Origin: Glandiceps talaboti
Taxonomy: Eukaryota; Hemichordata; Enteropneusta; Spengelidae
Assembly: GCF_964340395.1 (NCBI RefSeq)
Contig: NC_135550.1
Location: 20,294,676 to 20,358,675 of the forward strand
DNA length: 64,000 nt
Reading direction: 5' to 3'
The notes beneath the pieces are model-generated. The model searched no databases and was not told the origin of the DNA. It saw only the letters and a list, made by a program, of their open reading frames with translations. Of the stretch, positions 1-11,800 are shown in pieces. Both the position numbers and the translations under genes were made by a program. Position 1 is the stretch's first letter. Every line of letters begins with the position of its first letter.

Positions 1-846
1 GTCACACTCAGCCATAGAATAAACCTCACACATACTTCTTACATTGAACTCATTACAGTAGAGACACCAGGTCACATGATTCCTTAGGGATTCAAGCTTA
101 CACTCAGTGGTCTTGTTCATTTGGTCTGTAGCTTTATAATGCAGCTCACAAAACAAAAGCACTGCAGTTAAGTTTGTAGACCAAAAAGAGTACAGAAATT
201 TCAATTTATAAAATACACAGTTACACTAATATAAGTTTTACCTTTGAAATATACTATAAACAAATTTCTTCACTAAAAAGTGGGTTAAACTGACCATGGT
301 CAAAATATCTTGTGCAAAAGTAAAGAAATCTTACAGAACAAATTTAAAGCAATAGCTATCCTTGAAGATGCATTGTGGGGATTTCACAAGAACAACAGCC
401 TCAGATATCACTGTCCAATCTTGAAAAGATGGCAGCAACCACGGTTACACAGTCTACTTCCGCTATCAACAAGGGGGTCACATAGATAAAATGATATCAT
501 CAAAACTTTACATAATGATTATGGATGGTACCAAATCGAATAAAAGGAGGTTGATTTGCAGGTTCCATGTTCATATTCCCTGTCTGTTTATTTACACGAA
601 AATTGACACGGATAGAGTTGCAAGAACAACTGCAATTATTCGTGTTTTCAAGTGCTGCATGCAAAGCAATCTGTCTAAATCGACGTCGCGATGTTGACAC
701 ACGGTTGTACCATACCATTTGCCACATTTTCACGATCCGGATAAAGACAATTGACATATTCAATCAACATACGGATACGTATGATGCTCACACTGGGAAA
801 CACCCAAAGAAGCTCGTGTACAATAGAAACCTGTCAGTTTACTCAC
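1..846 (-). other. WDR20 intron 1 (partial)
   Basis: AT-rich sequence downstream of the WDR20 exon-1 donor. I see no second exon with the expected WDR20 continuation and no recognisable repeat. Short open frames around 500-760 on both strands resemble no family I know and are treated as chance. Confidence 0.6.
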
Positions 847-1092
847 CTTTCGGATACCCTTGTAGATATAAAAATACAATTCGCGACCAACATTGAAACA
901 AATTCTGTCACTATTGCCAGTCGGATCCTTGACGTTGATAAAAGACACTTTAACAGGATGACAGCTTTGTGCATTATAGGGAACTCTATTAGGTCTTGAG
1001 TATTCAGAGAGGGTCATGAGTTTGTAAGTCCCCTCCCTCGTATTAAATTGAGTCTTCACTTCGTCTTTTCCTCCTCCCTCCGCCGCCGCCAT
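847..1092 (-). CDS. WDR20: WDR20 first coding exon (partial gene)
   Basis: WDR20 is a WD40-repeat protein that, with WDR48/UAF1, binds and activates the deubiquitinases USP12 and USP46. Only the first 82 residues are here. The start MAAAEGGGKDEVKTQF, then SEYSRPNRVPYN and the block CFNVGRELYFYIYKGIRK, match the highly conserved N-terminus of animal WDR20 as I remember it; the WD40 repeats would be in later exons beyond the left edge. The start codon sits in CAAGATGGCGGC, a typical YY1-type start context of housekeeping promoters. The exon ends in phase 0 at a strong donor (AAAG|GTGAGT, GT at 846-845). The remaining 846 bases to the left look like intron 1. The exon seems intact. Confidence 0.93.
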
Positions 1093-2571
1093 CTTGAATT
1101 CGACATTGGGAAAATAAGAGTGCCCGGATGTCTGCTGATCAAGTAGTATATATCGATATACTCATCTTTGCGGTGTATACATGACATTTCACTCATACAG
1201 TTCTAACAGACTGAATAATACATTTTTATTGTCAATAAATGACTAAAATGAAGGTAAAAGTCTGAAAAAATTGCTCCTTAATAGTAGGCATTTCACGATT
1301 TAGGGATTGAGGCTGAAAGGCGTGACCTATGACTTTGCATGTAAGTCACCTGATTGATATCAGATTTTGCTGAAGCGGGTAATACGAATCTACGTGAGAC
1401 CTTGGAATAATTACTCCAAGGTGAAACACTCTCCAAAAAAGAAGGTGTACTCTTACTCATGTAATGTCGGTGAATGATCTTGGATGATTCCCGATACCTT
1501 AAAAAATACTTGTTGCAAACAGTACTATTAGTTTGTTAAAATTATATCCAGTCAGTGCGCAGACAGACCACTGCACATAGTCATAGGCCATATTTACAAT
1601 TTGTGATAAAGACAACACTGACAGGTTTGTTGTGTTTTTGATGTTGTCAACTGTCAATGTTACCACTCAATTCGATATCATTGATTTATACGTATCAAGA
1701 TTTGGTTTCTACAGAAGAAATTTATCAATGAAAATGTAATTGATTATTGTTATTTTTATATATAGTGGGATAATGGGTAGCCTTTATTTGTGATAAATAC
1801 CACCACATGAAATTTTGAAAGTTTAATTAATTTTGGGGTGGGGGGGTGTACTCTAATGTGCCATGTCATGTACACTTTTTTCTTACTGTTATGTTGTTTA
1901 ATTTGGAAATAATGTAGAGTTGAACAAAACTGTTTATCAGATCAAAGTCATGATATATTTATACAATTGTATTATATGTATGCTACTAAGTATTTTCCCA
2001 TTTCCATATATTAAGGCAAAAAAAAAAGGATTTGTTTCTCGTCCTCGCACGCGTCATCTAAAATCATGCATGTTACACGTTTTTATTTCATTTTCCCATT
2101 TTCGCCAACATCTACTTTCCGTATCGATGGCAAAACCAAACCTATTCAGCCTCAGGTCTTCATTTTGTCAGCGGGGGAAGTGCGCCACACACGGGCAGCT
2201 TCAGTGGTAACATGGTGTATGTGATAGTAAATGGTTGATGAGTCAGTGTGCTTCCCCAATCATCACCCTCCCCCCCCCCCCAAAAAAAAAAAAAAAAAAG
2301 AAAAAAAAGAATAAAAAATCACGTCACCGCATCATTTTTGAAATTTCCCTAGGACGAGAAACAAATTTTTTGGGTTTTTTGGCCTAATTGTTAATAGGTA
2401 CATGTATATGTTCCTTACTTTCTTTATTCTTACAGTAAATGCCTGTGTGATACTATTTATGGATATACTATTGTTATAGATACTGTGTAAATGTAATGCC
2501 TTCCCAAAAACACCGAAATTGTACCGACGCCATTTTGATGTACAATGTATTAAACACCACATAGCCAGAAT
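1093..2571. promoter_or_regulatory. Divergent intergenic region, WDR20 / YqaJ gene
   Basis: About 1.5 kb between the WDR20 start (minus strand) and the YqaJ-gene start (plus strand), so the two genes are divergent. The WDR20 side is G+C-richer with a GCC-rich start context. A C-run followed by an A-run lies at about 2270-2310. An in-frame TAA (2551-2553) lies upstream of the YqaJ ATG, and AG at 2567-2568 could be the acceptor of a 5' UTR intron. No TATA box or transcription start can be placed with confidence. Confidence 0.5.
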
Positions 2572-4069
2572 ATGACAGAAGTGGTTGTGGTCCAACGTAC
2601 AGATGAGTGGTTTGAACTACGTCAGTGTGTCCAAATAACAGCGTCTCAGTTTGGAGAGGCATTGGGTATAGGCAGAGGCAAACCATATGATTTCTTTAAG
2701 TCATTACTATCAGATGATTCTTCACATGAGGTAAAAACTTGAAACTTATTCTTAGCTGACATTATGTCTTGATATCACATCTTATATACCATGCACAAGC
2801 CATTTAGAACAGAAAATATGGAATATATACTCTGGTCATTCTACATCACAACAACACATGTCTACATCACTGATTTGTGCTGTGTTCGAAATACGAGTCA
2901 AAATGTTCAAAATTACCATTACTTTCTCTAATTTTTCTTTGATATTACTGGAGCTGGTATAATTATGTTATCCTCCAATATTTCTCTTAAATTCAACCGG
3001 AAAATACTCATGACCTAAGGGTTGTCACTATCAGTCAATAGACTCGTAGTGACAAAGACCCCCCACCCCCCCCACCCCCCCATAGGTCACTTGTAAAAAT
3101 GAAGAAAAATATTGGGGAATAACATCTAATCATTTTCAACAAACATGTCATTTTCAATTCTCAAGTTACTTTTTCATTACTAATATGTATATAATTCGAA
3201 ACAAGATATTTCAGCTTCAGTATAATTTGTTACGTGAGTTGATTCTTGTGATGAATAAAAATGCATTATTAATAATGTTAGTACATGATCATGTGTTGTA
3301 TAGATCCTACTCAGTGACAACATGAAAACATCCTGTCTATTGAATGTTGCAGATGAAGCAACAGGGTCGTGTTGTACCATAATCAGTAATTTCAACAATA
3401 TCATCTTGATAATTATTTGTTTTGAATTTCACACTTTCTGTTATGGCAATTGCTTTGCTTTGCAAATTTCTTTGAATAACACAAATTCATTTGTTATTGA
3501 TTTTCGACTTTCTAGCCCATATTTCAGTTACTGGTATTTCAGATCAAACTATTAAACTTGTTGGTATTTCTTCTAAATAATTTCTCCCCAGGATTCTGGT
3601 GAGAATGAATATACCCGTCATGGTAACCAGATGGAGCCAATTATTAATGAAGCATACCAGTTATTGACTGGTAGAACAACACAGGAGTCTGGATTCTGGT
3701 TGCCAACAAATAATTCATTTCTGAAAGGTTTAGTTGGTGCTTCACCTGATGCTAAAGTAAGGGATACTGTAAACCTGGATATATTTGCTAGAGTTATTTT
3801 CGCTTATTTCACAATAATAAGTACATGTAGTGACTAAAATGCCTTCTTGTACAGAACCACAATGTACCAGTTTGGTAATTAGTAACAATTAGTCTCTGAG
3901 AACTACCTTAAGACTGAAAAAAAACATAAAATTATCTTGTGGCAAAAATACCTAGGTTTACAGTATTTTTAAGTTTAGTTTTGTATTCTGGTAATTTGCT
4001 GTCTTTAGAATGCAATAAGGATTTGCTTCATGGGCTAAAATTATTTTTCAAAGAAGTGAATTGACACAG

Positions 4070-4128
<59 letters not shown>

Positions 4129-4194
4129 GAGATAGAGAGATAAAGAGGTATATAGAGATGGATAGATAAAGAGATAAAGGGGTATATAGAGATG

Positions 4195-4240
<46 letters not shown>

Positions 4241-6509
4241 GACGTGAGTGAAAATTTGAATTTGTTTTGAAAAGTTTGACTGTGTGATTAGAAACTTTCA
4301 TTTGTAATTACTTAATCCCATAGTTTAATTATTGATCCTTTGTGATCTGAGAAGTCTCGTGTTAGCAAATGCCAGATTTCACATTGCAGCACAGCTCTGA
4401 TAGCCTAATCCTGCAAAGTCTTCTCATATCCCAAATATGTCCCATAGGACTAGACATCTAGTTTGTGGTACCGATCATAGTTACCGTTGTCAAGGGTAGA
4501 AGCTGTCAATCATATATACATACCCAGATGAGAGCAGCAGATAACTTGAATCACAGTCCCTCTACCTGATTGGGGGACTTGCTTGCATTTAATGTAATCT
4601 TTATTATCTCCTGTTTGTTATCTCCTGTTTGTGTTGTACAGGTCCTCAATAAGAATAGAACAAATATAGTAGGCCTAGCAGAGTATAAAGCACCTGTACA
4701 TAGGATGTATGATATGAAGAAGAAACATACACACCAAGGTATACCAAGAAACTACATGGCCCAGGTAAAGCCAAGTTTTATTGTTTATTTCATGGTTTCT
4801 AATTATAGCATGTTTATACTTATTGAATGGACCTTCTGTCAGTTCTAAGATATCCCAGGTCTCCTCATACAGGGTCATGTATTTTGAGATATTGGCGGCT
4901 CTGCATGCTGTACTTGGGGACTTTGTTACCACTTGACTGTACTTAGCTCGATTTACATGTGAAATCTGTTTTTAATGATGATGTTGGGTGATGTTGAGTA
5001 TTTCTGCTATGAAATTAAGGAGGTCACTGTCTTCCCATTAATGTTATTTCAAATCTAATAAAGACAAAATATGCCATATTCTCCTTCGTTGAGATGAATC
5101 ATTATATTTTGAATTTACGATGTTGATATCACTGTCTGTACATTCTCATTGTATGGTTGTACACTTCAGATGCAAGGACAAATGTTTGTATGTGACTTAC
5201 CATGGTGTGACTTTATGGCTGTGTGCTGTCAGACAAGGGAAATCAAACTACTCAGAGTGTATGCCCAATTTGCATACTGGTTGGCCATTTCAACAAGACT
5301 TCATGAGTTCTGTATGGTACTCAAAGAAGCAAGGGAGAGGAAATCTCAGGGACTTCCTTATCACAATTTTGAAGGTAAACTTTCAATTTGTAAGTGATGC
5401 AAGTTTTCTCTTTCTCATTGATGTATTATCATATGCCATTTAATCAATTGTTTTCTTCCTTCATATGTAGGTGCCATGAAGTTAAAATCCATTCCTGTTG
5501 CTAATAAATATCTCCCTGGAGAAGCTTCAATAGTTGTTGAAGATTTATTGGAGGTAAATGACTGCCTGCATTTTTCTCCTCCCTTCTTTTTAAGTTATGA
5601 ACGTAGAAATATGTCAGTGTAGGAAATTATATTTGTTGTGTAAAATTCAAAACATTCAATATATACAGTACCAGTGGTAGAAAAAGATAAACAATTGTGC
5701 TCAGTCAAAATATTTGTTTTCCAATGAATTAAATCTGTCATTATATAAAGAATAGATTATTTTGTATTTGCATTACTTCACTCTCCAAGGTTTTGCTGCA
5801 ACAAGAAAAAAAAGAGAACATATTCTGACCTGCAGTTAATTATTCTGTGCAACCATAACTTCATTGTGGCATAGTTAAAACAAAGTATTTATTGACATGG
5901 TTTAGAAGGGGTTTATTTTGTTTTCTTTTTCTTGTTGACCATGCAAGCATTTTTTCAACACAGTCGAAATATATGTTATTCAAAATGTCGTTGTTGTGAC
6001 ATATTTTAATGCAATCAGAAACTTTGAAGTAATGACAGCGCACGTCATAATCCAACTCCTGCTGTTTTGGTGGTCATGCACTCTCACTGTTTTGTAGTCT
6101 GCTACTAAGAGAGCGCCCTCTATGCCTATATTTAGTTATCTCTAGTACTACTTTCTTTCACCTTGGAATGCATGGCAGTCTTTTTTTTTCTCTCACTTGA
6201 TTGCTTTACAACTTCCAGTAATTATGTTTCCTAAAAACCAATGAATACAGGCATGTGAAAAGAAGTTATTAGCTGTCAAATGTAATCTAAGTATTCCATC
6301 ATGATTTCTTTTTTAAACAACATCTTTATTTGCAGGTTGACAATCATGGAAGATATCGAACTTCTTCTCAGGGGATATGGATGGATTATGATTTCCTAAT
6401 GGGAGATTCTTCCTGCTGTAAATTCAATGAATCTAGGGACTACCAACATGTTATAAGTAGTATTGATGATGATATTATCAGATCAAACCCTAGTCATCTG
6501 TTGGGATGA
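2572..6509 (+). CDS. YqaJ / lambda-exonuclease-fold nuclease, six exons
   Basis: Predicted 302-residue protein of the YqaJ viral recombinase family (PD-(D/E)XK fold), whose phage members resect dsDNA 5' to 3' for recombination. Exons: 2572-2730, 3592-3756, 4642-4764, 5170-5374, 5471-5553, 6336-6509. All introns are GT-AG and the phases join without a stop. Family landmarks in order are [21 protein letters not shown] (residues 9-31), [10 protein letters not shown] (99-108), GLAEYKAP (119-126) and [19 protein letters not shown] (146-164). Likely metal ligands are D106, E122 and K124; the Q-x-Q-M segment is also typical. Length fits a single-domain family member with no extra domain, signal peptide or membrane segment. 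The 3' end carries AATAAA at 6731 and 6756. The role in animals is poorly defined: DNA repair or a domesticated phage/virus nuclease are inferences. The start is the first ATG after an in-frame stop. Confidence 0.88.
3767..3963. mobile_element. TA-flanked MITE, CTGTAAACC family, copy 1
   Basis: A 197-bp element with terminal inverted repeats (left CTGTAAACCTGGATATATTT, right end reading CTGTAAACCTAGGTATTTTT on the other strand). TA flanks both sides (3765-3766 and 3964-3965), as for Tc1/mariner-type insertion. The interior GCCTTCTTGTACA...ACAATGTACC is shared with the copy at 29198-29565. It has no coding capacity. It sits eight bases into the intron after YqaJ exon 2, leaving the GTAAGG donor intact. 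Confidence 0.72.
4069..4242. repeat. (GATA)n microsatellite, interrupted
   Basis: Tandem GATA/TAGA tetramers with a middle section degraded to GAGATAGAGAGATAAAGAGG-type variants, lying in intron 2 of the YqaJ gene. Confidence 0.95.
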
Positions 6510-6730
6510 ACTAAGCATTCATTGACAGGGGAACTGGGCTTTGTGAACTAAGCTTCAATCTCTTTGTTTGTGAAATTAACTATTTGATATTCACTTCAAT
6601 GGCAGTGACTGATTTGGTGTGCTGTATTTACAGGCTTGTGTGTCTGTGTGTGTGTGTGGAATGTGATTTTTTATCGATGTATCAAGAGACGTACTCAAGA
6701 TTCTAGGCTAAGCTTTTCATTCTTTATTTG

Positions 6731-6761
6731 AATAAACTTTTTTATGTTTGTGCAAAATAAA
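6731..6761 (+). terminator. Polyadenylation signals of the YqaJ gene
   Basis: AATAAA at 6731-6736 and again at 6756-6761, about 220-250 bases after the stop codon and in a plausible place for the end of the plus-strand transcript. Position and motif only; no cleavage-site evidence. Confidence 0.6.
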
Positions 6762-7160
6762 GACCTTAGTGTGTAATTATGAAACAGTCTGGTGAATGCA
6801 TACTGCCCTGGGAGACTATAGTAATGGAAAAATTAAGTTGACATTATCCTTTACTAAAAATGAATTGACAGACATAGAGACTGGTTGCAGTACTGCTTCA
6901 ATTGATTTATTTAGAGGCAACTCGCCTGCCTGATTTCAGTTCTCTCAAACACAATATAAACCAATAGAAAAGTTCTATTTGGTCACTCAAACTTACTCAT
7001 AAATGTACAGTGTCGATTTAGTACAAATTTGTTATGGTAAAGCTGGCAAAATCTAAAAGCAACACCACATCCTAGCCAACATCTGTTCTTTCATTTCATG
7101 TCAGTAAACAGAGACACCATGACCAGTTATAGCCATATCTGAACACACACTGAGTGAAGT

Positions 7161-7396
7161 GCTGTAAGTGATTGATGCTAGCTAGGTTGTGATATCAAAG
7201 CTTCTCCATGGCTGTAAGTGATTGATGCTAGCTAGGTTGTGATATCAAAGCTTGGCCATAGCTGTAAGTGATCAAGCTAGGTTGTGATATCAAGGCTTGT
7301 CCTTAGCTGTGAGTGATCCAGGCTAGCTAGGTTGTGATATCAAAGCTTGTCCATAGCTGTAAGTGATTGATGCTAGCTAGGTTGATATCAAAGCTA
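7161..7396. repeat. Minisatellite, 50-bp unit, about five copies
   Basis: Units start GCTGTAAGTGATTGATGCTA and end near GATATCAAAGCTT. They begin at 7161, 7211, 7261, 7306 and 7356, so the spacing is 50, 50, 45 and 50. Copies are nearly identical apart from a short deletion in unit three and a truncated last unit. The array lies between the convergent 3' ends of the YqaJ gene and CDADC1. No open frame. Confidence 0.92.
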
Positions 7397-8443
7397 CTTC
7401 ATCGTTTTAAAAATCAAGGATGTTAGTTCATTCCTCATTTCAATTGCATAGCTTCCGTAAAATCAATAACCTGACATGTCCACAGAGTGGGTTAAAAATG
7501 TATGATTTACACAGAGTTCATATACAAAATATATTGTTTACTAAAAATATCCTGGAAGCTTCTGAGATTAAATAACTGCCTAAAAAGTTCTACAGAGTAA
7601 CAGACACGATTGCATTCAATGCATGAAATAATCAAAAGCACTGAAAAGTTAATTTACTCACTTTAAGCACTTTTAAAGAAGAGTCAAGTGAGGACATAGT
7701 GAGACTTGAATTGTTATCTTGGACGCAAATCATGTGAAAGATTCCTGTATTGTAAAATAAATTACATGTTAAAAACAAACAAATTTGAGAACCCCCTATG
7801 ACACTGCCTTTTTACCATAAGTGATGGAAAAATCTGAACAGCGCCCCCTTGTGAACGAACTTGGCAAGCTTTTATCTTTCTGATATCCTGAGCTACTCTA
7901 GGACTTAGTCTTGCTGCTAGACGTTCGGGCTTTCCATGCGATAAGCAAATGAAGTTTGCAATGAGGGCTTGCCCGAACATGTTCCATCTCGATACCAATA
8001 TTCGGTCGTGTGTTGTCGCATTGTATCTGAAGAACATCCGAGGTAAGCAGCTAGACTATTCTAGGACTATGCTACCGGTACACCACTGCTATGCTGATTT
8101 CTGCTCAGGTTAACGACATAAAGAAATCAGAGTTTCAGAATTCAAAATGAAATGTCATACCACTTGTAGGAATTACAAATTTTCAAAATCTATAAAGACA
8201 AGTTTTTATGGTATATTCCAAAACCATACAAAGTTCTGTAATTCAGAATATCAATATTATAATACATGAATAAATCATACAATTTTACAATTTAAATATT
8301 TCAAAATATTCAATAAATCAAAACTTTAGTAGCACCCTAAATACATTACAACATATTAAATAAATTACATAGTCCCATAAGTCAAAATTGAATATATATA
8401 AATAAATTAATTCATAAAGTCAAAATGTGTATTTTATCACATA

Positions 8444-8555
8444 TAGCCCAGAGACTTGGCTATCTGGCCTGACATACTAGCTCACAGCTGAATATGTAAT
8501 TTGGCTCATTCTAGTGAGCAACACTATCAAGCCAGGTAACCAAGTCTCTGGGTTA
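8444..8555. mobile_element. 112-bp hairpin MITE with TA duplication
   Basis: Arms of about 44 bp are inverted repeats: left TAGCCCAGAGACTTGGCTAT and, read from the other end, TAACCCAGAGACTTGGTTAC. TA flanks both ends (8442-8443 and 8556-8557), as for mariner-like non-autonomous elements. It lies just past the 3' end of CDADC1 and could be in its 3' UTR. No coding capacity. Confidence 0.7.
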
Positions 8556-8892
8556 TATCACACAGAGAAGGCAAAAACTGGCTTACTGTAATTCTATGAT
8601 ACAACATATGTACAATTCTATGTCTTATTTTTTACAACAGTCAAATCTTTCATTTATAATAGTAGTAATCAAAAATTACATTTTACCCTCAAATAAAATG
8701 CTCACATCATTTTAAAATAGATACAATTTTGAGAAAAATGGATAAAAATATTCTATCAAATTGTACAATTTTTCTCATGAAAGCACTGATGCAATGACCA
8801 TGTAAATTCATGAATGCTGTGTCTTTTTCACATTACATTTTAAGTGTGCATAGTCAATTAGTAAAATCATCACTTTCCAATTTGTGTTTTCA

Positions 8893-11800
8893 CTATGTTT
8901 TCTGTATTTTTGTGACTGGTTTATCTGACGAAACATTTCCAAAGGTAAGCTGTCGCTTCACTGAACAGTCATCTGCTAGTAGAGGTTCCTTGAGCTGAAA
9001 GAAAACAAGACATCATCAAAAACACTGGTAATACATAAATCATCTAAAACGTTGCAGCTAACACTCAAAACACAACATTTGGACTTCTGACAAATTGATG
9101 GGAAGGTCTTAGAAGACAGTTTCAAGCATGACTGATTTGCTACTGCATTTTCTGTGGATTCACTGCAATTAAATATAACTCATGTCATTTTGTTGTTTAC
9201 ACTGCAACTGGAATGTTTAAAAAAAATGCTTTATTAGGTAAAATATATTCACACAATATCATACACTGTGAGCATTATTGAATTATATTCAGGTGAATAT
9301 ATTTGTTGCAGCTATATACACGATAAATCAAATCAAATTGATGTTTGGGTCTGCACCCAAAAATCTGTGCTCTCAATGGTAATCACAATTTCAACCTATA
9401 TCTGTACTGCTTATGGATAATATTGAGCAGGGATTAATATGTACAATATCAATTTGTTAGTATTGAAACAAATTTCAGTTAATATATTGTGGTTGTCCGA
9501 TTGAAAAATGATACTCCAGTTACCACCGAGCATTCACTCAAGCTTTAAACTTGCCCCTACACTACCCACAGATAATATTGACCACTAATTAACAAATACA
9601 ATGGGGTTTTTTATAAGTTAATTGACCAATTTATAGTGAATATATCTTTGGTTTAATATGTGATGAAAAGAAATGTCCCAGTTGCTGCTAGTGCAGGTTT
9701 AATCTGGTTACACAGGTGACAGAATGGATTTTAATAGTGTGATAAAACAAGAGTGTACCCATTAGATGTCATACAGTCCCTGCAGTTAACGGATGCGATT
9801 CCTTTGTTTTTATTCTTATAGCATCTGATTTGTAAGTGATGTATCAACTCACCAGGTACTTGACAAAATGCCCTTCATCACAGTAATCATCAAAGCGGCC
9901 ATACCCTATGGCTTCACTCTTAGCAGTTCTATGTTTTTTCTCTTCAGGTACAACAACATGTTTGATTCCAGCATGTTTCAGACTAAGAGTGCAATGATCA
10001 CATGGTACCTTGGAAGTAAACAATACTGTCTTCTCACTGTCTAGCTCACTTTGGTTTCTGAAGTCAAATATAATACATGCAAAGATTGGGTAGTGTAAAC
10101 CATTCTTGTTACTACTGTGAATAGTATATGCAAAGAATGGGTAATGTTACTAACTACCATAGACCTAAACTAGCTACATCAAGGCGCTATTTTACTGGAA
10201 ATCAAAAACATCACATAAAGTAAGAAATCCTCTGGTTCAATAGCAGTGTTATCAGACACAAACAGAATAGAAATGCACAATGCAAATGAGAACTTTTTTC
10301 CTTGCAACATCCATGCACTATTTTAGATTAAACATCAAATTTCTACAAATTTCATGGTATTAAGTTCTATGTTTGAAATCTTCATGTTTGACATACCTGA
10401 AAAACAAAGCATTTATTTCTGCATGGACAATATACGAAAACTTCACTCTTCGTTTGTCAGGTTCTTCCTTGTCACCAAGGTATGGGAAGTCTGTCTCTTC
10501 AGCATCTAGTTGGTAGCCATTATAGCCAAAGCCTACATAATGTCCTCTGTGGTTTAACAACACTGCACCAACACCAGTAGTGGGGTCATCTTGAAAACAG
10601 ACAAAGGAGGAATTTAATTAATATACAAATTCCCTTTGGCTATTTAACCCTTACCCTGGCAAGGTATTAACATCCATGCCTATTACACAGAGAGCTGAAC
10701 ATACGTGATGATGTGTGGTAAGCATAATAAGAAAATTACTTTGATTCCACTGTTCCTTGTTCAATCTGTAATGTGTATGCCTTATAGGTTACTGCATAGA
10801 CCTGCCATGGTGGAGGGTCTATGGTTACTGTGAAAACCAGACTATTTTAACATAATTTGGGTTGTCTTCAAATATCAATTATTATCTACAACTTATAATA
10901 TAGTACAGAAGGCAAAGAGTTGTATTAATAATAAGGTATTATTTCTACACCACTTCAGAGCAATCTGTACACCAAGAAACTACATTGAACTTTTCTATGA
11001 GTCAAACTAAACTGTATAATATATGTGGTTTCTAACTTCTGCAAATGTCAGTGAAAATAGATTATTTCCCTGATACAAGTACAATGTCATTATTGGCAAG
11101 CTAGAAACATGACAAGCAACTGACCTGTTCTGTGTGACAATATATGTGTCAGTGCAGCAGCATGCCTCACAAGTTTTTGATTCTGTAGTAAGTGTTCTAT
11201 ACTGGCGTCACAGGATTTATGATCAATCACGTGTGTAGATGGTACATCTGCCATGGTTTTCCTGGCCAACCAGTTAACAACTTCTTCAAATTCTTGTTTA
11301 CGCCGTTCTCTTGTTCGAGGATCTGGTACTTGAGATACAGACATCACATAATCACTTCCTGTTTTATCAACTCCTTGGTAAATATCTGTACCTAAGTCTT
11401 CTTGTATGGAACGCTTTCCCTTCTCAAATTCTTCCTCGTTGAATTCCTTGGTGAATGGAGAATCATAATCCTTGGAGTACCTGATTCGTGGAATAAGGGC
11501 CTTGATTGCAATATGGTTGACTTTAAAAATATGATCAGCGGTTGCGAGGTTGTGTTCATCTACAATTTCAGGCTCTATTGGAAAATAGTACACTTTCTTC
11601 ACACCAACTGTATGAAGGAAGGAATGATGAAATGTTAAAGTGGAATACCACTCCAGGAAATAAAGGTATTTTCATGAAACGTTGAGTTCTGGATAGTCAT
11701 CTCATGATTGCATATCATATGATTTTCACTTTTTTGCCAAGGAACACCAAACTGTAACTCTTTTTCACCTCTATTGTTCTCTCAGTGGAACACCATTGCA

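Noticed and set aside
7762-8037. 91-codon minus frame between the convergent genes
   Set aside because: No family match; part of it looks like dispersed-repeat sequence around AGCGCCCCCTTGTG.
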